Part shown: positions 1 through 11,924 of the stretch, one piece after another
How positions within the stretch are numbered: position 1 is the stretch's first letter
Layout of the letters: each line of letters opens with the position of its first letter
Assembly (NCBI GenBank): GCA_035048485.1
Contig: CM068583.1
Coordinates: forward strand, 29,326,841-29,390,840
Source of the DNA: Pteria penguin
Taxonomy: Eukaryota > Mollusca > Bivalvia > Pterioida > Pteriidae
Direction of reading: 5' to 3'
DNA: 64,000 nucleotides
The notes under the pieces: generated by a model
Seen by the model: only the letters and a program-made list of their open reading frames with translations
Database searches by the model: none
What the model was told of the DNA's origin: nothing
Program-made: the position numbers and the translations under genes

Positions 1-228
1 TATATCTTATCAAATAAATCAAAACATTGTATAAACTCTCATGTTTGTATCATAACAGTCTCGGAGAAAAGTAGAATATATTTAAAACGTGTTTTATCTG
101 TATGCAAAATAAAAATTAATTATCACATAACTTCATCAGACGGAAGAGCCTATTTCAATTCATCATTTTTGTTTTAAATACTAGTAATAAATTAAGCATT
201 CATTACTCTGTTAACATTTCTATTTTAG

Positions 229-2271
229 GTACCGGTAACGCATTAACTGCCACACCTCCTTATGTCTGTTTAGGGCATTACTTTGAACAACGATATAATC
301 TTGCAGTTGGCGTGACCGCAGCTGGAGCTGGCGTTGGCATGCTAATTAGTGGCCCAATACTACAAACATTATTTGATTACTATGCATTCCATGGCGCATT
401 CTTATTTCTTGCTGGTATTGGAGCTCAACAATTTGTATTCGGTTTCCTCATGCGCCCTTCTCTTAAAACACCTGACAGAACAATAAAACTTCCGAAAATG
501 CAAGCTTGTCAAAAAGAAAACTGTCAGAAAATATTTGACTATAGTGTTCTTAAAAACAAATCATTTTTATTGATGACATGTCAGTATCTCTTATGGACAA
601 CTTCATTTTCGATGTTAATTCTACATCTACCGAATTTTGCCGTTCTTGAAGGAGCATCGGAAGGGGATGGTGCATTGCTGCTCTTCATAAGTGGGTGTGC
701 TGGAACATTTGGCCGATTTCTTGGCGGTCTTTCTTCTGGACCATATGGAATAGACCCACTTCTCATGAATCTTGGAATGACAGGCATATTAGGTTTAAGT
801 TCTATCACAGTACCCTTATACAGTTCAACATATCTAGGAAAATCCATATTCGCTTCCTTATTTGGATTTTATAATGGAAGTTTAATGACTTTATCTTTGC
901 CTGTGTTGATATATTTACTAGGAGTATCCAGAGTTTCTACAGCATTCGGACTGCTTTATCTAATAGGTGGCTTTGGATATATTATGGGACCTATTTTAGC
1001 AGGTAAAGAATATAAATGTTTTCAGTGAATTTTTCTTCACAATAATGTAGATGATTTTGTACAATGAAGTTTTTTAAATACATCTATTATATTCAATAAT
1101 AGATTTATAAATAAATTTATGCGCATAAATACTTGTTAGAAAAGGTGCTTCTCGACTTGAATTTATCCTTCTGAAGAAACAAACATCCAAGTTACTACTT
1201 TACTTCGTACTGTAATAAGGTATTTAGCCTTCGTTTACAATGTATTTAAATTAAGTGGTTCAGAAACCAATCTACAGATTAAAACGTTTGTTTATCATGT
1301 TGCACCTTCCATATGGGTGTGTAAGAACAACTTCTATATACACATATATGTCATATGCATATTGTAGTATTATTTATGATGAAAACAATACATAGGGTGA
1401 TGTATTTGTATATTTGCTTTTCAGGTTTAATACTTGACGAAGGCGGTACTTATGAATTAAACTTTATTATTTGTGGTAAGAGTGATTCATATCATAGTAT
1501 TTCTATTTCCTGTACTATTCATTCATTAACATATTATTCAGTTATCTTGTTTATTCAATGACAAGACATATCGTTTTGCCGAACATACATAACCATATCC
1601 GCATGTAGTCCGCTTCTTGCAGCGGTCAGAATCCATGAAGCTCCGTAGATGAGGTGCGGCTTGTGACGGAGAGATCAGGGGTTCGAATCCCACCATGCAC
1701 ACACAACTATTCCTGTCTTATTGTTAAGACAGTAAAACGTGGTTGTGTTTCGATTGGCTTTGCATGTAAGAGAGTCCTCGTTATTTCGGCTGGATTCGTT
1801 GCAAAGGTAAAACATTATATATGGACTATATTTTTCGGGATGCACATCTATTAAACCTTGAAAAATTGCTTTCTTGTGTACTTTAGGAGAAAATGGCATA
1901 TTGCTTTCTTGTGTACTCCAAAAGAATATGGCGTATTCGAAAATATATATCATTTCAGGTATTATTTTGCACGTGCAATACATGTATAACTTGAATGCTT
2001 ATTTCATTTAGACAAAGCTTTTTAAAACAATTAATCTATCTACTATGTAATTACTATTTCAGGTGTTCTGTATTTTTCTTCAACTCTTTTGACGTGTGTT
2101 TGTTCCACATATTTAGACACAACTGCCGTTCATGCTGGGGATAAGAGTATATCCGCTCTTCAAGCGTCAGGGTTGATTTACGGATCATCCCGGGTCAGTG
2201 TGAAACCTGATGACAATAATCCATTCCTCAAACCTGTTGATACTCCATTGCTAGTTCTAAGTCAAGAATAA
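229..2271 (+). CDS. Monocarboxylate-transporter-like (SLC16/MFS) gene, last three exons, 5' part outside window
   Basis: Seen: an acceptor (tattttag, ending at 228) opens an exon 229-1002 that ends at a GCAG|GTAAAG donor. Exon 2 is 1425-1475 and exon 3 is 2063-2271 with a TAA stop. Every junction splits a GGT glycine codon in the same phase, so the three join into 343 residues without a break. The first residues show the MCT pattern of a glycine-rich helix, then 'GHYFEQRYNLAVGVTAAGAG', then an LMRPS segment that closes the N-terminal helical half. After a short basic loop come about six more hydrophobic segments, with 'GRFLGG' and 'GPILAG' motifs. Family knowledge: SLC16-type proteins are 12-helix plasma-membrane carriers of monocarboxylates, thyroid hormones, aromatic amino acids or other solutes. 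About 100 N-terminal residues (roughly helices 1-3) must lie upstream. Substrate cannot be told. The intron before 229 starts outside the window. Confidence 0.9.
1425..1475 (+). CDS. Penultimate exon (51 bp) of the SLC16-like transporter
   Basis: A polypyrimidine tract and TTTTCAG acceptor end at 1424, and a TGTG|GTAAGAG donor follows 1475. The exon reads in frame from the preceding exon as G-LILDEGGTYELNFIICG, which matches the conserved MCT stretch after 'GPxxAG', where a short loop 'xLxDxTGxYxxSFxxxG' leads into the last helix. It is too short to appear as a reading frame on its own. The matching phase and the motif make the call firm. Confidence 0.85.
1630..1820 (+). mobile_element. Diverged tRNA-derived SINE inside the last intron of the transporter
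   Basis: A tRNA-like head (gctccgtagatgagg... and a B-box ggttcgaatcc at about 1680-1690) is followed by a body with 'gacagtaaaacg' and 'gttgcaaaggt'. The same words occur in the same order in the well-preserved SINE at 58430-58712. The middle is strongly diverged, so this is an old copy. Confidence 0.6.
2063..2271 (+). CDS. Terminal coding exon of the SLC16-like transporter
   Basis: The acceptor ACTATTTCAG ends at 2062. The frame carries one last hydrophobic helix (VLYFSSTLLTCVC...), then a hydrophilic cytosolic tail of about 50 residues, and ends with TAA at 2269-2271. The tail has no motif I recognise. Confidence 0.85.
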
Positions 2272-2865
2272 GATGTATATGACATTGTCAATACTCTTTC
2301 ATTCATACTTAATACAGATCAGAATTCGTTAACTACTGTAAAGCATCCATATTATTATAGATGTTGTGTTTAAGATGTGCTAGTAATGAAAGGTTATCTA
2401 TGTATTAATCACGTGGCAATCATGGCAACGTGTGATAATTATTGCGGAATATTTGATAATTTTGATTCGTGTAAGTGTTTGCGATAAGACAACACATTTA
2501 ATTGTATGATCAACTTTTAATAATATTTTGGGATCTGATTATACAAAGAAATCATACTGAACGTTTTGACCATACATGATTTTACATTATATGTATACAT
2601 ATGGATATTAATTTTGTTAACGTCATTTCCCTTTCAACAGCATTTCATACCATGAATGGGATAATTTGTTTTAGTGTCCTTGTCTCCTTAATGTGCATCT
2701 TTTAATTTGTATAACTTTTAATGATCTTGCAACCTTTAGTATAGAAATCAGCGTTCAAAACATTTGACAATTGGTTCAGTAATAACCCTATGATCTTCAT
2801 GTGACTAATGAATTAAACTGACATAAGGTACTCTTTTTGAAATATACATATTGCCTATTTCTCTG

Positions 2866-2871
2866 AATAAA
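2866..2871 (+). other. Candidate polyadenylation signal (AATAAA) for the transporter gene
   Basis: This is the first canonical AATAAA I noticed after the stop codon, about 595 bp downstream and followed by an A run. The sequence between is AT-rich with no other recognisable feature, so it would be the 3' UTR if this site is used. Confidence 0.4.
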
Positions 2872-3048
2872 AAAAAATCAATGTTACTGATCTTAACTTG
2901 ATGGTCGTGGCATTTTCAACAAATATGTCGAATATGTACAAGTAAAAGATATACGTGTAAACATTGCATACCTAATCATTCATTTTTCATATCAGTGTTG
3001 ATTAACTCTCTAGATTTTTCATGATTGATTTTGTATTAAAAGGAAGAC

Positions 3049-3070
3049 AAAAAAAAAAAAAAAAAAAAAA
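3049..3070 (+). repeat. Poly(A) run, 22 bp
   Basis: Uninterrupted A tract. No retroelement body was recognised immediately upstream of it, so it may be a simple homopolymer or the tail of an unrecognised insertion. Confidence 0.9.
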
Positions 3071-3235
3071 TGACTCTCGTAACTGATGTGTCACCACGGA
3101 AATACTTTTGACTTTTGATACGAGGAAAGCATACAAATCTAATGAAAGTGAAAAACGAAGTACCGAAGGTTAAATCATATCATAGTCCATGGAATAAAAG
3201 AACAATATCGTGTATAGTGTCATATTCAGACAAAT

Positions 3236-3310
3236 GCTTACCTCAATAAAATCCCGGGTGGAGTAAGCGTCCTCTGGTTGCATGCAACACCCGTCGCAAA
3301 ATCCTGCAAA
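3236..3310 (-). repeat. Dispersed 'family R' repeat fragment
   Basis: On the - strand it reads gacgggtgttgcatgcaacc then a G-rich word and 'gacgcttactcc(a)cccggg'. The same string recurs at 6.2, 6.5, 20.6, 46.1 and 54.9 kb and more weakly at 29.3, 56.2 and 62.9 kb. Element class unknown. Confidence 0.65.
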
Positions 3311-3439
3311 TTTTCAAGTCGAGGAAGTAAATGCATAAATGTACACTATTAACACAAGGAAACAAGAGCACGAACTCAAATTTTCCTATTCAAGGCATGA
3401 AATGTTGTTTAACTGAAATTCCGGCGTCGGAAATGCACG

Positions 3440-4757
3440 TGAATGAATGTCTGTATTTATACGAACCGAGATGCTAATTGTTTATTACCTTTGGAGAGCA
3501 GAAAATTCTGCTTCGTAAAAGTACAAAAATATGTCGGCCAGAAGAGGCACGTAATTAGTGCCCATCGGAATGTCAACAATATATTGGAACACTTTCCCAC
3601 CAAATATCACAAAATATTATCTATAAAAAATTCTAACATTTGGATGATCTCTTTTTCTGTATACTGCTGGAATCACAGCTTTACAAAATATGCGAATTCC
3701 TTTTTTGTTAAAGAGGGCGTTTTGAAAGATTGACGTTGTTATATTCTTAAGTTTTTGATGAGGAATGGTTCTATAAAGAGTCGAAAAGTCAAAAGATTTG
3801 AATCTTGAAAATAGGAGATTTTAAGTGCTCTAGAAGTTCCTTAGAATTCTTTAGGATACACATCTGACTGATTCCGCTTCTCGAGTAAGCAGTAGAGCAG
3901 TATTTCTGGAGAGCATGGTTGACTTCTGTTAGAATTTAGATGAGATATATGGAAAGATCAGATTTATTTGTAGTAATACCGAATAAACTGAGAACTGACA
4001 TGTGATTATCCAATACATCTGATGGAGAGAAATCTGTAATTGTGTAAGCTGGATTACCAGGCGTTGAATGACGAACAAGGTCTTCTATAAGATAATCTGA
4101 TTAAAACCGTATATTTATTCCGCTTATCTATTTGTCCCATTGCGAATAAAGATCTTGCGAAATTCCATAAGGGGTTATGTTCTGATGAACTCTGATTTTC
4201 AGCCAATCAGTGGATCCGCAACAAATTCGTAGGAATGAAATTAACATCCACAGAGTGCGTGATCCACAAGGTAGTTTTTGAACGGTGCTTGTTACATATT
4301 GCGTCACTATCACGTGCCTAGCCGAGTCATTGATTGGCTATGGTAAAGAACGGTTTCGGTGACTGAAACGTCATCAGAGTTCACCAGAACATGACCGCTT
4401 ACAGGGTTTCACCAGATCTTTATTCGCACCCGGACAAATAGAGAAGAGGATTAAAGATATGGTTTTAATGAGATTGTTCTATAAGACATTTAATACAATA
4501 TGCCTTACATACGAATGTGTAATTGTTAGCTGCCTTGTCAGCAGGAAAAATAATGAAATTTTCGTGAAGTCGAGAAAGGTCTCTAACGACACTGGAGTCA
4601 CGAAATATAGAGTAGTGTTTGTTCTTGAAGAAATTACAAAGTCCTCGAATTCTTTCTTTAGCAGACTTCTAATCGACTTGAGCCATTCAGAAAGAGTGTC
4701 TAATTCAACTCTCTTTCTCTTAGCCGAACGTCCGGCATACTCCTCACATGAGTTCAT
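3440..4757 (-). mobile_element. Degraded reverse-transcriptase retroelement (provisionally Penelope-like), copy A
   Basis: Reading the - strand: an ATG at 4757 opens a frame with MNSCEEYAGR... and the word LDTLSEWLKS, also found in the copy at 38.48 kb. Stop-broken pieces follow: about 4110-3930 'TPGNPAYTITDFSPSDVLDN', about 3915-3795 'QMCILKNSKELLEHLKS', and about 3610-3487 the RT-type stretch 'GGKVFQ...IPMGTN' then 'PLLADIFLY'. From memory, this order matches a reverse-transcriptase family that is very common in bivalve genomes. Stops and frameshifts make it a dead copy, and the segment between about 4128 and 4479 looks deleted or scrambled. The element class (Penelope-like versus another RT group) is inference. 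Confidence 0.75.
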
Positions 4758-5415
4758 AATGATAAAATTCTGACGCCATGTAAATGACTGTGGTTCTGTA
4801 TACTTTGGGCCTTTACTTCAAAGTTTTTCGTTGCGAACAATATGGATATCTTCTGTCACAACTTGGCTACATAGATTATATTTTAACTCAGAAGAGGAAC
4901 ATGAACAATCTATAGGGTTATGGAAGTCATAAAGTAAATGAGGTATTTATAATATGGCATCGTTAAGTCTGATATACTGCAAAGTTTCATTTATTATAGA
5001 GTTGATTTAATAAATATTAAGATATTGTGATTGCGACTCAAAGTTGTTTTCAAATTTAATAGTCCAAATTATTGAGCATTGTATCCACATGTACATGGAT
5101 ATGCTAAGAAATTGTCGTTCGCTCTGATAGTATGAATTACAAATGAAGGGAAGTTCGGACTTTTATACTATATAAGTCTTTAGCAAAGTGGCTTTACCTA
5201 GTTGTACAAAGCAAATACAAAAAAGTCACTTCTTTGAAATTAAACATATATTTGCAGCAAGAATTATGGAAGTAGACTATGAACAATTTTGGAGTTTCCG
5301 TCACTATAAAATTACAATACATGCAAACCATTTATTACATTGTGTTTGATGGAGCGATATCGTAGTACTATTTATAACAGAAGAAATTTCTGAATATCAA
5401 TTTGTATATATGTTT
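4758..5415. other. AT-rich intergenic stretch, nothing recognised
   Basis: The right edge of the RT element (its 5' side on the - strand) merges into unremarkable AT-rich DNA. No gene, RNA or repeat is recognised. Confidence 0.5.
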
Positions 5416-5416
5416 T

Positions 5417-5461
<45 letters not shown>

Positions 5462-5476
5462 GTGTGTGTGTGTGTC
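5416..5476 (+). repeat. (GT)n microsatellite with one interruption
   Basis: About 60 bp of TG dinucleotides with a single TT slip near 5460. The apparent reading frame of alternating Cys and Val through it is an artefact of the repeat. Confidence 0.95.
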
Positions 5477-6215
5477 TGTTGATATTCTTTGGGAAAATAA
5501 CCTTTTGCCTATTTGATTTCTTTGTTCATGAATCTACCCCTGGCTCAATTGTCCTACCATTACGAACTAAAAGGCTTAATTTTCACAATCAGCATCTGTG
5601 CAAAATTACACGGTCGTTCGTTATTGTCAATTGGAACTGTAACAATATACATCTTTCATCATTAGTGTAGTGACCTTGAATTAATCTACCATTTAAAGAA
5701 CATACACCGCAATATTTATACTAAGGACGAATTCCGTAAGAATACGGCAACGAAACGTTAAATTTGATTGTGATTGCCTTTAATCACTATTTTGTCTTTT
5801 TATATCGATATTCCGACGAAAGATTATTCGGCATTAATATACTTAAGTAATTTGTGTACATTTGCAGCAACATTAAATACCGACCTGGAAGGAAATTTAA
5901 GGGATTTCATAGCAATACTTACACTTAGGACAAAATCTCTTAGAATAAAATAAACATATTTTGAACGAAGAATTGTAGCGAAGGATAATGTTGACAACAG
6001 ACAGGTTTACATAAAATGCCCCCTACCAATCGTTCCGGGGATGTAAATCTGTGTGACAAAAACCAAAAAAAAACCTTATTAAAATTCAAAACATTTAGCA
6101 GTTAAACACATTATAAAATGTTAATAAGACATTTGAGTGCCGACTTCGGACGGCTAATAGCCATTATCACTGCCCAATTGCGATGAAGAAATGAGCGAGA
6201 TAAAAGTTCTATTGC
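5477..6215. other. Intergenic, nothing recognised
   Basis: No coding frame, RNA gene or repeat family seen. A short A run occurs near 6064. Confidence 0.5.
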
Positions 6216-6362
6216 GGCGGATGTGGCAAGCCAAACAGGAAACGCTCACTCCACCCGAACACCTGGTCTCGCCTCTGAAATTCAGATGTCCGTGAATGTC
6301 CACTGTGGTACATTGTTCTTAGTATCAGAGTCATGTAATGCTAATTACCCTCGTATTTTGCA
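6216..6362 (+). repeat. Family R repeat, left copy of a direct pair
   Basis: Starts gcggatgtggcaagccaaac and runs through 'gctcactccacccg', 'tccgtgaatgtccactgtggtacatt' and 'tcatgtaatgctaattac'. It aligns almost base for base with 6533-6680. Confidence 0.8.
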
Positions 6363-6532
6363 TTAACGTCACACTTATTCCCTTTGCATTGTGGAGCTCG
6401 TAAACAAGTTGCCCGCGGAGGGTTTGCCTCAAGTGTTATTATGCCCTTTTTCCTGATACTATGTGGAAGTGGCACTTTCACATTCATGAATATACAGTGC
6501 TGAATTATATTTTCTTCGTCTGTAATGGCATT

Positions 6533-6680
6533 CACGGTGGGTGTGGCAAGCCAAACAGGGAATGCTCATTCCTCCCGGGCACCAGGTCACGCCTATGAAA
6601 TCCTGGGGTCCGTGAATTTCCATTGTGGTACATTTTTGTTAGTGCCATCGTCATGTGACACCAGTTACTTTTGTATTTTC
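6533..6680 (+). repeat. Family R repeat, right copy of a direct pair
   Basis: Begins ggtgggtgtggcaagccaaa and keeps the same word order as 6216-6362, about 317 bp away. The start (gcaagccaaacagg) and the 'ccgtgaat.tcca.tgtggtacatt' core are the best conserved parts. Confidence 0.8.
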
Positions 6681-9646
6681 CAAGTATCAAATCAGTGCGA
6701 AACGTCAGGTAACGCGAAATATTTAAACCCGAAGATATAAGAACATAAACGTCATAGTATATAGTAAAACCGTGGAGTGACATTGAAAATAAATAATCAA
6801 TTAATCAATAAACGTCATAGACACTTATGCACTTCAATACGCAAATGAAACGTCACAAATACAATATACATGTATCAGCATCAGTCTTTTGATATTTCAA
6901 GAATCTAATTCAACCGTGGTGATAGTCGGCGTTCCTTAAGATTATGGTTTAAGTTGAGTTTCAGAAATCTGAGACACCTATAGTCTGTCTTACACTTTTC
7001 ATATTCTTATTTACTTATGCGACCCAGTTACGAAGAACACATCATACTTACTTCTTTAGTACATATACAACCTCATGCAATTTAGGAAATAATTTTTGCT
7101 TGACGTAAAGTAAAAATTAAGTTGTTCTTTCTAGAATCAATAATATGTTAAAAAAGCTATTCATATCACCATATGAATCTACTTTTAAAGTTTTAATTTT
7201 ATTTCTTATTATATGTTTATATTCTATCAAATATCTTTTGGTGTAAACTAAGCCACAGTATAATTAGACATGATATACTGTGTTGTTTGCACATGCCTCC
7301 TGTCATTACAGATCCGTACTTGCTCCAACAATGATGTCTCGATATTCGAATGATGGAGACAAATTTATGCAATCTCCCAGTCAATTTCTGAATCAAAATC
7401 TCTACTGAAGTCGATTACACACAGCAAATATGTCAGATTTAATCTGTATCTGTTCATCTATTGGGAATTCGTGTTTATTCCCTGTGTTGTATCAAAGAAA
7501 TTATCTCAGCTTTGTCATGATTGATATACGATGCACTCTGTACAGTAAAAACAACAATCCTTGTGTAAACAGCTATCTAGCGATTGTATTTATTATTCGT
7601 TTAGGTCCACACCTCGTGAAGCGACAGAATTATGGAGTAGGGTACCACGCTATTAACAAAGTAATGATTGTTACTTTGATGTTACTTAGTTTAAAACGAC
7701 TACACCTTAATGCTTCTCGAACTGTATAGAATCATTTTTGCATATTGTTGGAATGTAGTTAAGGAAAACCTATAGGACTTTATTCTGCTTCTTTTTCATA
7801 TCCAGCAATATGTGTAAATACAGAACATAAGAACTGTAGAAGTTAAGCGTAGAATAAATATTGGTATATTCTTTACAAAGATTTCATTTACCTCATCATG
7901 CAAGATGACATCAACATGCCAAGCATGTTTGCAAAGCGAATTTTAAATCAGCTGATCAAAAACGGATAAGTAAGTGATAGACCAACGACCTCACTGTGTC
8001 TGGTCTAAGAGGTCCTTACTATATTATATGGTATTTCATTATGCAGAATCTTGAACGATATTCTGGATTGAGGTACCTTTAAATCGTGTATGGTTTTATC
8101 CATCATCTATTTGTTATAAAACGTTTTGGTAAAAAAAAAAACACGTGGTTTGACATTATGTTGTGTTATGTAATGTTATATTCACTGGTATTGTGTGTGA
8201 CATACATCTGATGATTCACTTGAAATCTTGTTACGAAATTAACAGGAAAAATATATCATGTCTGGGAACACGGCAGCTCAATTTGAATCATCTGCAGACA
8301 TTAAAATAACGGGTATCACAGGGATAACTGGATGGCTATATGAACTTATTCCATGTAGTTTTTCAATTATTTTGATGGGGTGTTCTGCAAACTGTATAGA
8401 TCCAAGGAGACTTTTCCTAATACGTGTTCGATAGAGTCCTATCCTAACACCTTACCTCATTTTGAAATAAATACTTTTACTTGATTATATATAGACGAAA
8501 TAAAAATCTTGGTTTATACCAGAACATTTTATTAACATTCCAGTGCTTCAAACATTTAAGTTGAAAATGAAAAATACACAGTTTATAACTATTTTTAAAA
8601 ATAGCATATTTACAGTACTGATTCATCGCTGGCCTACCGTGCAGACGAATTAGGTTCATTCCCCCAGTTGTAATCTGATGTTAAAAGAGTAAGATATTAC
8701 AGACAGAAAGTTTCGTAAATACCTATGCCATTGTGAAATTTTTGGAAAGAATACAAGGGAAGTTTGTATCAGTCTCATTGATAATATGGACAAATAACTA
8801 TTTCAGTTAAGATGCCCCTCACAATGTACACCTACCAGGACTAGATCGGAAATCAGTCAACACTATCTAATAGCCCACAATTCAACCAAAGCATTGATAG
8901 ATGTAGAAGTAATAAGATTGGATTATGGCAAAAATTTTAATCTATTAAAACCAAGAAAATTGTTTCGGTATTTTCTTATTATAAGGAATACAGATTCTGT
9001 ATCCAAGATTACATGGACTACAGTTGTTTGGCATGGACTTAATTATTTATTATACCCACCTTTATTAAACATCTCATAAATCAATGGTTTTGACTGGTTT
9101 AAGTATGTCACATGGTTAGGTGTATTTTCGGTACTTGGACCAAGTATTACTCATTGAGAGGTGCTTCGGGGCATACTCATTTTTCATAACATCATATGTT
9201 ATCAAATGTATACCCCGAATGAAGTTTTCGATAAAATGTTAGAGACTTAAGTTGGACAAGTTGGCAATTAGATTGCTCTTGAAATATTTTGGATTTCCAC
9301 ATTTCGGACTTGAGCATCACGGAAGTGACACAAGTTATCAAAATGTGCATGCGCTGCATTACATTAATCCATTTACGTGTATAAGTTTCTCTTCTTGTGT
9401 TGTATTAATTTCTTAATGACCTTCTTACACAACAAGGGATACATTTTAAGGAATTCTTTTAGGTGTATGCTACATGTGTTTCAAGGATTTATAAGTATCC
9501 AGGCAATATCGTTTTGCTTAACATACAATTACTGACCGTTTGTTCAATATACCCTGGGATGTACCATAGGACACATTGAAAACACATCATAGAGCACTTT
9601 GTTATGCATTATGAGACACTTTTGGACGCACCTTCAGACACCACCC
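6681..9646. other. About 3 kb of intergenic DNA, nothing recognised
   Basis: AT-rich sequence with only short chance reading frames on both strands. No splice-bounded exon, RNA gene or family shared with the rest of the window was identified. Confidence 0.5.
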
Positions 9647-9730
9647 TGTCGGGGAACGAATATACATGTAAGTGAAAGATATGGTGCCTTGTCAACTGTA
9701 GTGTATTTGTGCTTTATATGTTTGTCTAAT

Positions 9731-9911
9731 TTGTCTTTATTTCTACAGGTATTTCTTCGGAGATCCAAGGTCCATTGTATTCCCGAGTGTTTCACTCTTT
9801 CTATTTGTGCTTTATATATATATATATAAAGCACAAATAGAATCAGTGAAACACCTGGGAGTACTATGGACCTTGGATCTCCGAAGAAATACCTGTAGAA
9901 AATAAAGACAA
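9731..9911. repeat. Large near-perfect inverted repeat (foldback), ~90-bp arms
   Basis: The left arm 9731-9819 (ttgtctttatttctacagg... to gtgctttatatata) is repeated in reverse complement at 9820-9911 with about six mismatches and one indel, and no spacer except the central TA run. Words such as ctacaggtatttcttcggag appear intact in both arms. Chance reading frames cover both strands here because of the symmetry. Confidence 0.9.
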
Positions 9912-10074
9912 ATTTGTCTATGAGTGCTTTATATGTTTATTTCTCTTTCAGTGATGTATCCTCTCAGGGGATCCGCCTGCGTTTACGTCGGGTAAATTCC
10001 TTCACTTTCCGCGGCCGTGTTGTCATGCATGCGATTAGCTAATGATTGGCTATTAAAGCTCCATTTTTGTGGAG

Positions 10075-10156
10075 CTCGGGAAGCTCAGTCGGTTAGAGGG
10101 TCGGATGCATAACAGCTAGGTGATTCGGTACCATAGGTCGTGGGTTCGAGTCCCAG
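10075..10156 (+). mobile_element. tRNA-derived head (SINE-like), not a functional tRNA
   Basis: 'gctcagtcggttagagggtcgg' resembles an A-box region and 'ggtcgtgggttcgagtcccag' contains a near-consensus B-box at about 10142-10153. I could not form a proper acceptor stem, and the sequence runs straight into the repeated block at 10159, so I read it as a SINE head or tRNA pseudogene. Confidence 0.5.
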
Positions 10157-10246
10157 ACGGGGAACGAATATAAGTGAAATATAGGGTGCCTTGTTAACTG
10201 TAGTGTCTTTGTGCTTTATATATATATATCTTCTCTGAAAAAGGCT

Positions 10247-10512
10247 CACAGTATATTTATATTATCAAATCAGCGAATGTTAATTCATTTTCATTTAATA
10301 TGACCTTGGTGTTGTTGTTTTTGTTACGTTTATATAGAAATTAATTGATGTTGTTATTGGATCAATTCTGCGTATATTGTGATAAAATATAAGGATCTCC
10401 ATTCTTTAACATGATTTACAATCAGTGATATTTCTTAAACAGCTTCTGACTGCAGCATATAGGGTAACCTCATTACATCTTGCTAAATGCATTGACATTT
10501 TCATTACTCTTG
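10247..10512 (+). repeat. Diverged direct duplication, copy 1
   Basis: It aligns end to end with 11925-12192: shared words include gttacgtttatatagaaat, tatagggtaa and ctaaatgcattg, in the same order with small indels. Both copies follow a TA-rich tract. Function unknown. Confidence 0.75.
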
Positions 10513-10544
10513 TTTTCTAATAATAGGAAAAATTGTTCAGGGAA

Positions 10545-11120
10545 TTACACAACAACAACAAAAGAGACTTGTCCATAGGAAAAAATGAGAAGCATCTGAC
10601 TTAAACATATGACGGAAGTCACCATGGAAATGCACCTTTAATAATGTAATATTTTGAAGGAAAAATTACACACACATAAGAACATAAAAACTTTGGATTA
10701 AAGTGCAGTTGCAATACCGATTTAGGACGGTCAATTGATATGTCTTTCAACTGGTGTGGTTAAGCGGTAAAAAATCCCATCTTTCCACTCATCACAAAAG
10801 CAGTACAATCAAAGAACAATTAAAAATCTATAAATAATCCACCATCAAGGATAAACAAGTTTCTCAAGTCGTGGAGCCATAATCATACAAACAAGTATAG
10901 TAATGCCGAGTACGACCACGATATCAAAATATTTGTATTGACATTAACATGAGTAAACCGAGCTCTGCCGAAATGGAAGCGAGCTCAGACAATGATAAAT
11001 AGGAGTCCCGGCTAATAGTCAGAGTGGACGGGGTTCAGGGCCATGTCTCCTTTATAAAACGTTTCAACAAGCCCCGTCATATAGTATCCACCGCCCAATA
11101 AGTGCAACGTTCAAGTATAA
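10545..11120 (-). mobile_element. 'Family E' retroelement 3'-end copy, - strand
   Basis: On the - strand it reads cttgaacgttgcac, 'gggcggtgg..actatatgacgggg', 'ggagacatggccctgaac', 'ctgactattagccgggactcct', a diverged middle, then 'ggtgtggttaa', 'gaccgtcctaaatcggtat' near the 3' side. The same order occurs in the copies at 24.9 and 43.7 kb. No intact protein. Confidence 0.7.
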
Positions 11121-11827
11121 GTGTACATGACCATATGATGCACCAAATAAATACATGTATGTATGTCCTCTTTCCAACCACCTCTTTGTCGACTTTTGTT
11201 TAGCTGATACCGTTCACTCAATTATATTTCAATATATAACTACAAGGCAAAAGAGGTATTCCATAAAATAATTCATATAGACATTTCTTCTTACATTTGA
11301 AACTTAATTTAAGATCTTCCTTAAATGCCATCTACTGCCTTTTGCAAAAGTTTCCTTTCCAAATATCATGTGTGTAAATTTACATAAGTGTAAAATTCTT
11401 CAGTGTAATTTCTTTCTAACATTACAAAGCAAACGAGATATAATTGTTCTGACCAGAAGTCGTTCCGGATGGTGTAATTACATCTACTTTTGATTGAAAC
11501 GAAAATGAGATGAACAAATAATTTTTTCAAAGCCTGCTCTTGTAAAAAGTGTTTTGTTATAACAATACCGCTGGCAGGTCTAGGAAATTTGAATGAGATG
11601 AGGATCTACAATCACACTTTAATACTTTCAGCAAGAGAAAAAAGAACATAAAATATTTACCTACTTTCATTAAATTATGGTTCAGGTTACTGAAATTGGG
11701 GTTATAAACCTCGGTCCATTGCATGGAATTTTGTAGTCCTGTTTGGTAATAAAAAGAATAAAATTCAGGAAGCAACAATTACATTGAATATATATAAATA
11801 TCGGCTTCATTTGTTCACCATAGAACC
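11121..11827. other. Intergenic, nothing recognised
   Basis: AT-rich DNA with only short chance frames. Confidence 0.5.
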
Positions 11828-11853
11828 ATATATATATATATATATATATATAT
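11828..11853. repeat. (TA)n microsatellite
   Basis: About 13 TA units, self-complementary, just upstream of the second copy of the 266-bp duplication. Confidence 0.9.
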
Positions 11854-11924
11854 CCGACGACAGCGGAGTGATTAATACCACTTACGTACAGTCATTAATT
11901 TCAATACCTTACTTGAAATAAGAT

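Larger units (their letters stand above)
9647..10220 (+). repeat. Composite repeat around the foldback, with a direct repeat at both ends
   Basis: A ~70-bp block (cggggaacgaatata... agtgaaa, gtgccttgt(c/t)aactgtagtgt, tttgtgctttata) occurs at 9649-9718 and again at 10159-10219. Between the two lie the foldback and a tRNA-like head, so the whole looks like one mobile or rearranged unit of about 570 bp. Confidence 0.65.

Noticed and set aside
581..847. 88-residue - strand frame
   Set aside because: Antisense shadow of the transporter exon.
1654..1854. Open frame on + and its - strand partner
   Set aside because: They lie in a transporter intron and over a SINE copy; the frames come from the repeat.
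5410..5670. Open frame with alternating Cys-Val
   Set aside because: It is a translation of the (GT)n microsatellite and its flank; no conserved part.
9599..9834. Paired + and - frames
   Set aside because: Both are by-products of the foldback symmetry at 9731-9911.
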